A DNA stretch of 64,000 nucleotides. It comes from CBDAUN01 sp965214875 (GTDB taxonomy: Bacteria; Pseudomonadota; Gammaproteobacteria; Arenicellales; JAJDZL01). The position numbers were made by a program, and so were the translations under genes. The number at the start of each line of letters is the position of its first letter. Positions within the stretch are counted from its first letter, which is position 1. The DNA lies in NCBI GenBank assembly GCA_965214875.1, contig OZ243980.1, positions 3,472,001-3,536,000 of the forward strand, read 5' to 3'. The notes beneath the pieces are model-generated. The model did not search any database and was not told the origin of the DNA. It was given only the letters and a program-made list of their open reading frames with translations. Positions 8,344-17,508 of the stretch are shown in pieces.

Positions 8344-9679
8344 GGCCGACTCGCACCGGGGACGACCAATTGACCGCCAAGCCATTTCCCAAACCGCTTC
8401 CCGCCGAACCTATGCCAGAGCGAGATTGGCTGGTTCGGGCAGATCGCGCCGAAGTGGGGCGCGAAGCCTTCTTTTGCGGCCGAGACGTTGAATACGAGAT
8501 GTTTCGCAGCGCAGTCGACAGCTTGCGTTCCGGAAACATCGGCGGTGGCACGATGATTTTTCAAGGTGCCCCCGGTGCCGGCAAGTCAGCCTTGATGCTT
8601 GAGTGCGCAGAGGCAGTGCGAAAGCACTCTACAGCAGAAGAACCTTGGCTAGCGGTCTCCATCAAGCCCGACACGCTCCAGTGCGCAGCAGCAACTGCAG
8701 GACTGATCATTCGCGCCGCAAACGCTGAAAGCGAACGGCTTGCCGCCGTGAGCCCAGCCACGTTCCTCGGCAAGTTCAATGGCCTTTTGGACTTGGGAGT
8801 TAAAATGCTTGGCGAACTGCCGGACCGGGGATTCGGCATCGCCGGCATCTCGCTAGGCGGAAGAACAGAATCAGGAGATGTGGCGGGCCTGCCTCAGCTT
8901 GCGGAGCCGGTCTTTGCGGATGCGGCGCCGTTGCTGAGGCAATTCCGCATCGCAGTTTTTGTGGACGAGGCGCAGAACACGCCGGCTGCGGGCATGACCC
9001 GAAGCGTACTAGACTGTCTGCATAATCCGCCATCGGAGATACCGATGGTCGCGACATGCTTCGGACTAAGCGATACCGAAGCAGCATTGCGCGAATGCGG
9101 CCTGTCAAGGTTCGCGGACGAACGAATCGTCGATCTGGAGCCGCTGTCCAACGCAGATGCGCGCACTTCCATACGGCGCATGCTGGATGCCTACTATGTT
9201 GGCTCAAGCGAAGAGAAGTCGGTGTGGGCGGACGCACTGGCAAAGCTGTCGCAGGGGTGGCCTCAGCATATCAATCGCGTTGGCGTGGCTGCCGGACGGG
9301 TGCTGCGCTCAAATGAAGGCCGTCTAAAGCGCAGTCTGCTAAAGCAGGCCATGGCGAAAGGGGCTGAGCGCAAGGATGCATACTACAAGGGACGGGTTGC
9401 AGCCGGCTCCAGCCAGCCATGGCTATACAAGCGACTAGCGCTGGCTGCCAGCGAGAAAGAGGGCAAAATGGCCAACTCTCTCACCTATCATGAGATCAAA
9501 GCGCTGACTGAGCCGGCGCGGCGCGAAAACAAGCAGTCGACCGACGAGTTCCTACCAATGCTCTGCATGCGGGTCTATTGGCGCCTTCATCCAAAATTCT
9601 CGGCCAATACAAGATTCCCATTCCATCTCTTGGCGACTATCTTCGCTCGCTGCCGTCGCAGCCTCCGCAAACCGATTAG
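8334..9679 (+). pseudogene. AAA-type ATPase with a likely 3-prime frameshift
   Basis: A P-loop ATPase resembling the ORC/TniB-like AAA proteins common near mobile elements. The Walker A motif GAPGAGKS is at about residues 78-85 and the Walker B motif AVFVDEAQ at about 207-214; an RF(A)DERIVDLEPL segment fits the sensor region. The first frame runs to 9719, but from about 9553 the codons in the -1 frame look more natural: ALHAGLLAPS, then YKIPIPSLGDYL, ending at 9679, which resembles the usual C-terminus of this group. One base was therefore probably lost or gained near 9550. The true start is uncertain: 8334, a TTG at 8369, or an ATG at about 8412. Its substrate is unknown. Confidence 0.6.
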
Positions 9680-9957
9680 AAACGTGTGCCGCAACGCCTT
9701 CATAAGCATCAATTGCTAGCCAGTCCTTTCGGCTATGCTCTTCTTCGCAGATGCTGGTTTTTGCAACAATCGCGGCAACACGACGAATCGACCGCCATGA
9801 TGCCGGCAACTTTCCGCAGGCACAACAAAATGCAAGCACAGCCATTCACCTCTATAATTGGTGCTGAGAGTGCGCATGGACTCTGCGACGCATCGATTCC
9901 GTTTAGCGAACACTGCGAAATGCTATAGTGACTCGCTCAAGTTCAAGGCTGTACAAT

Positions 9958-10032
9958 TGGGGTGTAGCCAAGCGGTAAGGCACCGGATTTTGATTCCGGC
10001 ATACCCAGGTTCGAATCCTGGCACCCCAGCCA
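9958..10032 (+). tRNA. trnQ: tRNA-Gln (anticodon TTG)
   Basis: A complete cloverleaf is visible: acceptor stem TGGGGTG pairs with CACCCCA, the D-arm contains AGCGGTAAGGC, the anticodon stem is CCGGA/TCCGG around TTTTGAT with anticodon TTG, and the T-arm contains GGTTCGAATCC. The discriminator is G and CCA is encoded (10030-10032). Its place just upstream of prs is the usual one in gamma- and betaproteobacteria. Confidence 0.97.
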
Positions 10033-10110
10033 TCGCACCGATTGTTGAACATGGCCCGATTTTAAAGTCTCCGGCATCCACCAATCAGACCGCCAAGGTA
10101 GCCATCGCCC

Positions 10111-11061
10111 ATGCCCGTTGAAAACATGATGGTACTGACCGGCAACTCCAATCCGGAGCTTGCCGAGAGCATCGCCGAATATCTGGGCGTACCCTTGGGC
10201 AGCACCCGCGTGGGACGCTTTAGCGACGGCGAGATCGCCGTCGCCATCAGCGAGAACATCCGCAACATGGATGTCTTCATCGTCCAGTCGACCTGCCACC
10301 CGACTAACGACAACCTGATGGAGCTGCTGGTCATGATCGATGCGGTAAAGCGCTCATCTGCCGGCCGCATCACCTCCGTCATCCCCTACATGGGATATGC
10401 CCGTCAAGATCGGCGACCGCGCAACGAGCGAGTGCCGATCACTGCCAAGCTGGTCGCCTCGCTAATCGACCGGGCCGGTGCCGACCGGGTTTTGACAATG
10501 GACTTGCACGCCGACCAGATTCAGGGCTTTTTCGACATTCCGACCGACAACGTGTATGCCAGGCCCGTGATCATCGGAGATCTTTGGCGCAAGCGCCCCG
10601 ACAATCTCACCATCGTATCGCCCGATGTTGGCGCAGTGGTTCGCGCCCGCTCAATCGCCGAACAGCTCGAGGCGCACTTTGCGATTGTCGATAAGCGGCG
10701 CCCGCGGCCCAATGTCGCCGAGGTTATGAACGTCATCGGCGAAATCGAAGGGCGCTCATGCATCTTCATCGACGACATCGTCGATACCGCCAACACCCTG
10801 TGCCAGGCGGCATCCGCTTTGAAGGAGCGCGGCGCATTGGAAGTCAAGGCGTATTGCACCCATCCGGTGCTATCAGGAAACGCCGTCGAAAACATTGAAA
10901 ACTCCGGTCTCGACGAACTTGTGGTGTGCAATTCGATTAATCTTTCCGAAACAGCTCAGAAATGCAATAAAATTCGCCAACTCGATGTGTCTCATCTGAT
11001 CGGAGAGGCGATGCGGCGAATCGCAGCCGGCGATTCGGTAAGCTCGATATTCGTCGATTAA
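10111..11061 (+). CDS. prs: Ribose-phosphate pyrophosphokinase
   Basis: Makes PRPP from ribose 5-phosphate and ATP for purine, pyrimidine, His, Trp and NAD synthesis. The 316-aa sequence has the family's hallmarks: GRFSDGEI, PYMGYARQDRR, the DLHADQIQGFFDIP metal/ATP segment, VSPDVGA, the flexible loop KRRPRPN, and the PRPP loop FIDDIVDTANT. Length is normal. It lies 79 nt after tRNA-Gln and before rplY, the standard order. Confidence 0.98.
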   Translation: MPVENMMVLTGNSNPELAESIAEYLGVPLGSTRVGRFSDGEIAVAISENIRNMDVFIVQSTCHPTNDNLMELLVMIDAVKRSSAGRITSVIPYMGYARQDRRPRNERVPITAKLVASLIDRAGADRVLTMDLHADQIQGFFDIPTDNVYARPVIIGDLWRKRPDNLTIVSPDVGAVVRARSIAEQLEAHFAIVDKRRPRPNVAEVMNVIGEIEGRSCIFIDDIVDTANTLCQAASALKERGALEVKAYCTHPVLSGNAVENIENSGLDELVVCNSINLSETAQKCNKIRQLDVSHLIGEAMRRIAAGDSVSSIFVD

Positions 11062-11108
11062 GCAGGTCTGGCACCACCTAAATCCATTATTAGGGACAAG
11101 GCAACAAC

Positions 11109-11777
11109 ATGGCTTCCAACTTTACTGTCGCGCTTGAAGCGCGCGATTCATTCGGCACCAGCAATGCGCGCAGGATGCGGCGTGACGGCAGAGTGCCTGT
11201 CGTCGTCTACGGCACCGATGCCGAAAACGAACACTTTTGCGCAGACCACGACGCGCTGATCCACAGTCTCAACACGCCGGCGTTCCACTCGGCGATTATC
11301 GATCTTGACTCGAACGGCAAGAAGCGCCAGGCCATTTTGCGCGACGTGCAAATGCACCCTCACCGTGCTCAGGTCCTGCATATTGACTTTCAAAGCGTCA
11401 AGGCGACTGAGCAGATCACCATCAACGTGCCGCTGCAATTCATCGGCGACGATGTGGCGCCTGGCGTCAAGACCGAGGGCGGAATCTTCTCGCGCCTGAT
11501 TCTCGACATTGAAATTCAATGCTTGCCGGCAGATCTTCCTGAATTCATCGAGGTCGATGTGGCGCACCTTGAACTGAACCAGTCGGTGCACGTCTCGGAT
11601 ATCCAGCTGCCCGAAGGCGTGGCGTTTCCGGCTTCCTACGACGAGTCGGACGACTATGCGATCGCATCGGTCATTCCTGCCCGCGTCTCTGCCGACCTCG
11701 AAGCAGAACAGGAAATGGGCGAAGAACTTGGGCTTGGCGCCGAGGAACAAACCGAACAGTCCGAGCAGGAAGAGTAG
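11109..11777 (+). CDS. rplY: 50S ribosomal protein L25 (CTC/TL5 form)
   Basis: Binds 5S rRNA. This is the long 222-aa form: an N-terminal L25 domain (residues about 5-93, including RDVQMHPHRAQVLHIDF) followed by the TL5/CTC beta domain (about 100-185, with HVSDIQLPEG) and an acidic Glu-rich tail that varies between species. The start codon follows a GGGACAAGG region. It sits 47 nt after prs, as in many proteobacteria. Confidence 0.96.
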   Translation: MASNFTVALEARDSFGTSNARRMRRDGRVPVVVYGTDAENEHFCADHDALIHSLNTPAFHSAIIDLDSNGKKRQAILRDVQMHPHRAQVLHIDFQSVKATEQITINVPLQFIGDDVAPGVKTEGGIFSRLILDIEIQCLPADLPEFIEVDVAHLELNQSVHVSDIQLPEGVAFPASYDESDDYAIASVIPARVSADLEAEQEMGEELGLGAEEQTEQSEQEE

Positions 11778-11853
11778 CCTTGCGCCAAATCGGCAATGCG
11801 CGCCTAGCGCTTCGGCATGCGATTTTGCCGGCCTGTCGCGATGCGATCCCTAA

Positions 11854-12456
11854 ATGAGCGGCATTCGAGCAATCTTCGGACTCGGCAACCCCGGGGCGCA
11901 ATATCGCAATACGCGGCATAACATCGGCTTTCAATTCATCGATGCAGTTGCCGCCGAATACCAAGCCGACCTGAAGTTCAAGATCCGCTTTACCTCGGAT
12001 ATCGCAAGCGCATCGATCGCTGAGCGGCGAGTTTGGCTGATCAAGCCCAAATCCTTCATGAATCGGAGCGGCACCCCGCTTAGCCGATTCAATGCGTATT
12101 ACGGAATCAACCTTGCCGATGCCATCGTGGTGCACGACGACCTGGATCTTCCGGCGGGCACCGTACGGCTCAAGCGCGCCGGCGGACACGGCGGCCACAA
12201 CGGCCTTCGCGATATTATCACGCGAAGCGGCAGCAATGAGTTTATCCGCATCCGCATCGGCATCGGTCGACCGGGCGGCAGCAAGTCGACCACTCCTTAT
12301 GTTCTCAGCATTCCGAATAAGGCCGACCAATCGTTAATCGACAGCGCTATCGCCGATTCGTTGCAGGCATTGCCCAGCATTCTCTCTGGCCGGATCGAGC
12401 TCGCGATGAACGCACTGCACAGCCGCCCGCAGCTCGTGGACTCCGTCGCAGAGTAG
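11854..12456 (+). CDS. pth: Peptidyl-tRNA hydrolase
   Basis: Releases peptides from tRNAs dropped by ribosomes. The catalytic region is intact: GLGNPGAQYRNTRHNIGF, including the catalytic His, then KPKSFMNRSG, VVHDDLDLPAG, and the GGHGGHNGLRDI segment. At 200 aa it is the expected size. It lies between rplY and ychF. Confidence 0.97.
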   Translation: MSGIRAIFGLGNPGAQYRNTRHNIGFQFIDAVAAEYQADLKFKIRFTSDIASASIAERRVWLIKPKSFMNRSGTPLSRFNAYYGINLADAIVVHDDLDLPAGTVRLKRAGGHGGHNGLRDIITRSGSNEFIRIRIGIGRPGGSKSTTPYVLSIPNKADQSLIDSAIADSLQALPSILSGRIELAMNALHSRPQLVDSVAE

Positions 12457-12471
12457 CAAGCCAATCACATC

Positions 12472-13536
12472 ATGAGCTTTCGATGCGGCATTGTCGGTGC
12501 GCCAAACGTCGGCAAATCCACCTTGTTCAATGCGCTGACCAGCTCTCACGTTCCAGCAGAGAACTACCCTTTTTGCACCATCGATGCCAATGTCGGCATC
12601 GTGGCGGTCCCGGATGATCGGCTCGAGATCATTTCGCGCATAGTCAAAGTGCGCGAGAAAGTGCCTGCAACGCTGGAATTTGTCGACATTGCAGGACTGG
12701 TTGAAGGCGCCTCTCAAGGCGAAGGGCTGGGCAACCGGTTTTTGGCGAATATCCGCGAAATGGATGTGATCGCCTACGTCGCTTCGGCTTTCGGCTCAGA
12801 CGATTCGATCGATGTTCAGGCCGTCACCGACCAATTCGACATGCTCAAGACGGAGCTGATGATTGCGGATCTGGACACGGTTCGAAATTCATTCGATAAG
12901 TCGGTCCGACGCGCCAGCACCGGAGACAAGGAGCAAAAGCGCGTGCTTGGCGCCATCAAGCGGGCCGGACTTGCCATTGAAAAAGGCATCGAAGTCAAAG
13001 ATGTCGACCTGACCGGTCAGGAGCGCGAAGACTTGCGCGATCTGTTCTTGCTCACCGCCAAGCCCGCATTTCATATTGTCAACATCGGCGAAAATCAGCT
13101 CGCAACCGGCACCGGCGACCTTGAACGGGCGGTCGGCAATTCAATTGTCGCGGTTTGCGCCAAGATTGAGGCGGAGCTTGCCGATCTGGATGAAGAGGAT
13201 CGAGACAGCTTTCGCGAAACCCTCGGAATCAAGTGCGCAGCGCTCGACTCGATCATCCGGACCGGCTATTCTGTTTTGGGACTGAAGACGTTCTTCACCT
13301 TCAACGAAACAGAGACCAGAGCCTGGACGATCACGCAAGGATCTACCGCGCAGCAGGCTGCCGGCAAGATTCATACGGATATGGCAACGGGTTTCGTGCG
13401 GGCAGAAGTGTTCAAATTCGAAGAGCTGGCCGCAATCGGCGATGAACAGAAGATCAGGAACCTTGGCAAGGTCCGATACGAAGGCAAATCCTATGAAGTG
13501 CAAGAAGGCGACATTCTTCGAATCCGATTCAAATGA
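12472..13536 (+). CDS. ychF: Ribosome-associated GTPase/ATPase YchF
   Basis: An Obg-like P-loop protein of the YchF/OLA1 family, which binds ribosomes and hydrolyses ATP in preference to GTP. The G1 motif GAPNVGKSTLFNAL, the DIAGLVEGASQGEGLGN G3 region, a long alpha-helical insert (residues about 125-210) and the C-terminal TGS domain (TFFTFNETETRAWTI to the end) are present. At 354 aa it is complete. It follows pth by 15 nt and is probably co-transcribed. Confidence 0.97.
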   Translation: MSFRCGIVGAPNVGKSTLFNALTSSHVPAENYPFCTIDANVGIVAVPDDRLEIISRIVKVREKVPATLEFVDIAGLVEGASQGEGLGNRFLANIREMDVIAYVASAFGSDDSIDVQAVTDQFDMLKTELMIADLDTVRNSFDKSVRRASTGDKEQKRVLGAIKRAGLAIEKGIEVKDVDLTGQEREDLRDLFLLTAKPAFHIVNIGENQLATGTGDLERAVGNSIVAVCAKIEAELADLDEEDRDSFRETLGIKCAALDSIIRTGYSVLGLKTFFTFNETETRAWTITQGSTAQQAAGKIHTDMATGFVRAEVFKFEELAAIGDEQKIRNLGKVRYEGKSYEVQEGDILRIRFK

Positions 13537-13625
13537 GCGCCAATATGATCAGGTCGGCACACAGCGCAGTGATGCCGCGAAGATAGCCGATCGGCTGCGC
13601 GGCACCGTCGAAGACGCACAAAAAG

Positions 13626-15164
13626 ATGTCGCGCCGCAACTCTAAAGCCCGAGCCGATCGAAGAGCGGACCGCGCTCAGCAGTTCGTGCAGCGGCCGTTT
13701 CAGCCGTTGCGCAATCCCTGCAAGCCGATGCAGATCGTATCGGATGACCAGCTCGAGTCGATCCACCAGGCCAGCCTGAAGATTCTTCGCGACATCGGAA
13801 TCCGGGTTGAAAGCGATGTCGCGCTTGCCTACCTTAAGGACGCTAGAGCAGATGTCGATGCCGCAACCGGGCAAGTGCGCTTCGATCCCGAGCTGATCGA
13901 AGCGTTGACCACCGGCCTGCCAAGCGAAATCACCGTGCATGCCAGGAATCCTGAAAAAACCGTCACAATTGGCGGCAACTCGATCGTATTTGCAACGGTG
14001 TCTGGTCCGTCTTTTGTGACCGATCTTGATCGGGGACGCCGCGCTGGAACAAAGGCGGACATGGAAGACTTCGTCAAGCTAGCCGGCATGTTGAATGTCT
14101 TTCATCACGAAGGAGGCAGCGGCCTGGAACCATTGGATTTGCCACCTGAGACTCGTCATCTCGACATGATGTATGCGCAGATCACCTTGACTGACAAGGG
14201 CTGGCAGCCCGGCTGGATGAATACTGGCAGACGGGCTCGCGATTGCATCGAAATGGCGAAAATCGCCCTGCAGACAGACGATGAAGGCTTGAAACGGCGG
14301 CCGGCGATCGTTGGCGGGATCAATACCAACACCCCGCTGTTGCTTGACGCGGGTCAAGCCGACGGCATGCGCGAATTCGCTCTGGCCGGCCAGCCGGTGC
14401 ACATCACGCCGTTCACGCTGGCGGGAGCGATGGCACCTGCGACCGTTGCGGGAGCGGTGACGCTGCAAAATGCCGAAGCCTTGGGCGTCATCGCGCTCAC
14501 GCAAGCCGCCGCGCCCGGTTCGCCGACGTTCTACGGCAACTTCACCTCCAATGTCGATATGAGGAGCGGATCGCCCGCATTCGGCACTCCAGAGTATGCG
14601 CAGGCAGTGATCATCTCCGGCCAGCTCGCACGGCGCTACAAGCTGCCGCTTCGCTCGTCAAGCACAACCGCTTCGGCCTGCGTCGATCTGCAAGCGACCT
14701 ACGAAAGCGACATGTCCGTAAACGCCTGCATCCAAGCGCACGCAAATTACGTCATGCATGCGGGCGGATGGCTAGAAGGCGGCTTGACGTGCTCTTTCGA
14801 GAAGTTGATTCTTGATGCCGAACTGCTGCAGCTGCAAAGCGCCCTTCTTGATCCGGTTATAGTCAACGAGGAAGAAATAGGGCTGGATGCGATTGCAGAA
14901 GTTGGAGCTGGCGGACATTTTTTCGGGGCAACGCATACGCTGGACCGATACCGGAACGCATTCTATGTTCCGATCCTGTCGGACTGGCGCAACTTCGAAA
15001 CATGGCGCGATGACGGAAGCCGAACGGCGGTGCAAAGGGCGAACAGCATTTGGAAGCAGCTATTGCGAGATTATGAAAAGCCGCCGATTGATCCAGGCGT
15101 AGAAGAACAGCTGCAGGAGTACATGGCGAAGAGAAAAAAGGAGATCATGAGCAAACGCCTATAG
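13626..15164 (+). CDS. Trimethylamine methyltransferase (MttB) family protein, non-pyrrolysine type
   Basis: A 512-aa member of the MttB superfamily, which transfers a methyl group from a quaternary or tertiary amine to a corrinoid protein. Family features include ILRDIGIRVES near the N-terminus, HARNPEKTVTIGGNS, and the TGRRARDCIEMAKIAL and GSPAFGTPEYAQAV regions. No in-frame TAG interrupts it, so it is not a pyrrolysine enzyme; such homologues include glycine betaine methyltransferases. No corrinoid protein gene lies beside it, although a cobalamin locus is found about 19 kb away and betaine-type catabolic genes are near 60 kb. Substrate is therefore inferred only broadly. Confidence 0.85.
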   Translation: MSRRNSKARADRRADRAQQFVQRPFQPLRNPCKPMQIVSDDQLESIHQASLKILRDIGIRVESDVALAYLKDARADVDAATGQVRFDPELIEALTTGLPSEITVHARNPEKTVTIGGNSIVFATVSGPSFVTDLDRGRRAGTKADMEDFVKLAGMLNVFHHEGGSGLEPLDLPPETRHLDMMYAQITLTDKGWQPGWMNTGRRARDCIEMAKIALQTDDEGLKRRPAIVGGINTNTPLLLDAGQADGMREFALAGQPVHITPFTLAGAMAPATVAGAVTLQNAEALGVIALTQAAAPGSPTFYGNFTSNVDMRSGSPAFGTPEYAQAVIISGQLARRYKLPLRSSSTTASACVDLQATYESDMSVNACIQAHANYVMHAGGWLEGGLTCSFEKLILDAELLQLQSALLDPVIVNEEEIGLDAIAEVGAGGHFFGATHTLDRYRNAFYVPILSDWRNFETWRDDGSRTAVQRANSIWKQLLRDYEKPPIDPGVEEQLQEYMAKRKKEIMSKRL

Positions 15165-15206
15165 AGCGATCGCTATAGCCATGAACAATAGCCTCCGGGC
15201 TGGTTG

Positions 15207-15230
15207 CCAGACTGGACCGGTCCAGTCTGG
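15207..15230. promoter_or_regulatory. Perfect 24-bp palindrome
   Basis: The sequence CCAGACTGGACC at 15207-15218 is followed directly by its exact reverse complement at 15219-15230, with no spacer. It lies 43 bp after the MttB-family stop codon. No U-run follows on either strand, so it is a poor intrinsic terminator; a protein-binding site is as likely. Confidence 0.75.
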
Positions 15231-15371
15231 TGCATATGATGCCGAAAATTACCCGCGAGGCATGCATATCATCAACTGCGAGATCGATTAGCAGTTGCCC
15301 GAATAATGGTTGATGATCAAAGTATGGGCACTCAGCCTCATAGGAAAAATCGGTGATCAATGCTCACCGAT

Positions 15372-15842
15372 TCAACCAAGATTATCCAAAGTCTCTGCCA
15401 AGATTTTCCAAGGCAGCCTGCGCTTTGAATCTTTCATTCTGGCAAACGCGGTTTCTGCTTGATGAATGTGAATGGTATTAAGCTGAACCAAGCGCTCAAC
15501 AATCCAAATCGTGCATATGCCTCCACCGACTCAGCTTCAGCGGCCCTTCTTAACGCCTGGTCACCAGACAACAGCGGACAGTTCTTTGACTTTGCAAGGC
15601 AAGTGTAAAGCAGTCATTATTGCTGACTTTGGAATATTGACGAATCAGCCGATTTGCTTCCAGTACAGCAATGCCATCCAGCACCATGAGTTGCAGACCG
15701 AGGTCCAATAATGAGCGGTGACGCTCTTCAAGTTCTTCATAGAACAATATGTCAGGGCAGTAATGTCGTACGGCAGTCTGAATGCCTGTTCAAGTAATTT
15801 TCCCTCCTCCAAGTCAATGAGAACATTAGCATCGCTGATCAT
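15372..15842 (-). pseudogene. PIN-domain (VapC-like) toxin with three frameshifts
   Basis: Reading across frames restores a full-size PIN protein: MISDANVLIDLEEGKLLEQA (N-terminal Asp cluster), then DILFYEELEERHRSLLDLGL, SNNDCFTLALA, CPLLSGDQALRRAAE and finally TIWIVERLVQLNTIHIHQAE to a stop at 15372. Frameshifts lie near 15757, 15594 and 15515. PIN-domain proteins are Mg-dependent RNases, usually toxins. Its start overlaps the last codons of the ImmA/IrrE gene, the usual layout of that pair, so this was a two-gene unit that has been inactivated. Confidence 0.8.
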
Positions 15843-16722
15843 CAACACCACCCTCCAGATTGCCCTCTAGCTTCCGACTCATGTGAAATCGATAAACCGA
15901 CACGCCGAGTAGTTCAGCTGCTTTTGATCCTCCGATGTACTCTTCAGCCAACGCTCGACATACGAGTTGTTTGAACCGAAATGTGCTTTCCTTAGGGCAA
16001 GGTTCGCCGGGCTCTTTTTTTCGCCAGCCTCGCTTGCTGAATTCTATGAAGTGCTGTCTTTTTAGATTGGCAGATATCACACCGCACTGTTCCAAACGCA
16101 TAAGGGCTGCAGTCATGCTGATTCCGAACTCGTGCTTTAGCAACAACAGTTCAATTGGCTCGATCGCATGTCGATGCTTTCCCATAATTTCCAACACCGC
16201 TTTTTTCGGCAATAGAAATGCGCCGGCAAATCGATTGCACGCCTTCTCTTCATCGAGGTTTTCAGCTAAACGGCTGAGCAGTGCAAGATGACCTAGTTCA
16301 TGAGCCAGTGTAAAGCGTTGACGGTCACCGGATAGATGGCTGGAAAATACAACAACTGGAATCGTGCCGATTCGGCCGGCCAATCCATCAAACCGATCGG
16401 CTCCCTCCACTTGCGTACAAATTATCATGACGCCTTTGGACTCCATTGCAGTGACGAGTTCAGGTATTGGGTCCAATCCTAAATTCCATGCCTCGCGCAT
16501 TTGGTTAGAAACATATTCAATTTCAATAAGATAACCTACTTTCGCAGGAAGATCGGCAGGCAATGAAAATGTCGGAATTGGATGGTCTGTATCTGGATAC
16601 AAGTCAAGTAGCGTGGACCATCGTTCAGCCTGATTCATCACGTCTGCTGTCAATCGATCGATCAGTTTCTTCGGAAGTCTGGATTTTTTGCGATACTCAA
16701 TTTCCTGCAGCGCGATATCCAC
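15826..16722 (-). CDS. ImmA/IrrE-type metallopeptidase, N-terminal HTH missing
   Basis: A DUF955 Zn-peptidase domain with the active site FTLAHELGHLALL at about residues 138-150, followed by CNRFAGAFLLP. Family members usually begin with an XRE helix-turn-helix; here the protein starts at a GTG with the linker that normally follows it (EIEYRKKSRLPKKL), and an in-frame TAG lies just upstream, so about 60-80 residues appear lost. The C-terminal part (residues about 255-285, AAELLGVSVYRF) looks like a further small DNA-binding segment. With the overlapping PIN gene it resembles the XRE-ImmA/PIN toxin-antitoxin type. Probably a decayed antitoxin/regulator. Confidence 0.78.
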   Translation of the reverse strand: MDIALQEIEYRKKSRLPKKLIDRLTADVMNQAERWSTLLDLYPDTDHPIPTFSLPADLPAKVGYLIEIEYVSNQMREAWNLGLDPIPELVTAMESKGVMIICTQVEGADRFDGLAGRIGTIPVVVFSSHLSGDRQRFTLAHELGHLALLSRLAENLDEEKACNRFAGAFLLPKKAVLEIMGKHRHAIEPIELLLLKHEFGISMTAALMRLEQCGVISANLKRQHFIEFSKRGWRKKEPGEPCPKESTFRFKQLVCRALAEEYIGGSKAAELLGVSVYRFHMSRKLEGNLEGGVDDQRC

Positions 16723-17508
16723 GCTAGGGATTTTTGCGGCCGGAATTTTTCCACGCTAGTGTTTGCGGTGCAACCCGGCTCGCTGACAAGCCTGTTTTTC
16801 TGCTCACCAGCATGTTTTGAACCAGATTCGAGCCGTCAACACCGTTTTTTGCCAAATTGCCGACTCCGAATCCTGCGCAGCCATGATTTGCTGCAGCGCA
16901 AGATCGGATGAAAATTATCGTGACAAGATCCTGAGATTCAGTCTTCTGCTGACGCAGACACTGCTATCATGGTGCTGAAGCTGATCCTGCTGAATGCCAA
17001 GCACCCGGCAGTTTTGCCGCTTGCACCACAAGACCTAAAATAGCATCCTTAAGCGGAAATTGTTTTCTAACCTGCACCGCTCTTCGGAGATTGGCCATCA
17101 ATAGTTTGAATTCGAACGTGTTGTGCGGGGCCTTTAAACCGTTTAGCCAATGGGTAGATTTTCAAGAGCCGCGAACGAAAACTCCTATTGTCTTCAAGTT
17201 TGCGTTTTGATTGCACGGTCTGGTCAATGCGAAAAGATAGAGGCGCAATCGTCAGCGCCGGAGGACAGTTCGGCGAGTTTGACGAAGGCTATTGCAGAAT
17301 CCTTGATAAGAGACCAGCTACCGGCGATTGCGTGATGCTAAATCGAGATGTATAACAATCAGCTTTTATTGCGCGACACTTCGACGTGGACCGCGTTGGA
17401 AACAATGCATTAAATGGCGACAGCCAATTTCGGCGACTTGCTCGAGTTTTGCAAGTTCGTCTTCACTGAACCTACGCCTGACTGAAACCGAATGCGACCG
17501 AACCAGCG
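16723..17508. other. No supported gene (786 bp)
   Basis: I searched both strands for the missing helix-turn-helix of the ImmA/IrrE protein and did not find it. Short open frames (for example 17150-17335 on the plus strand) have no recognisable content. The region probably includes deleted gene remains and the promoter of the 17509 gene. Confidence 0.5.
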
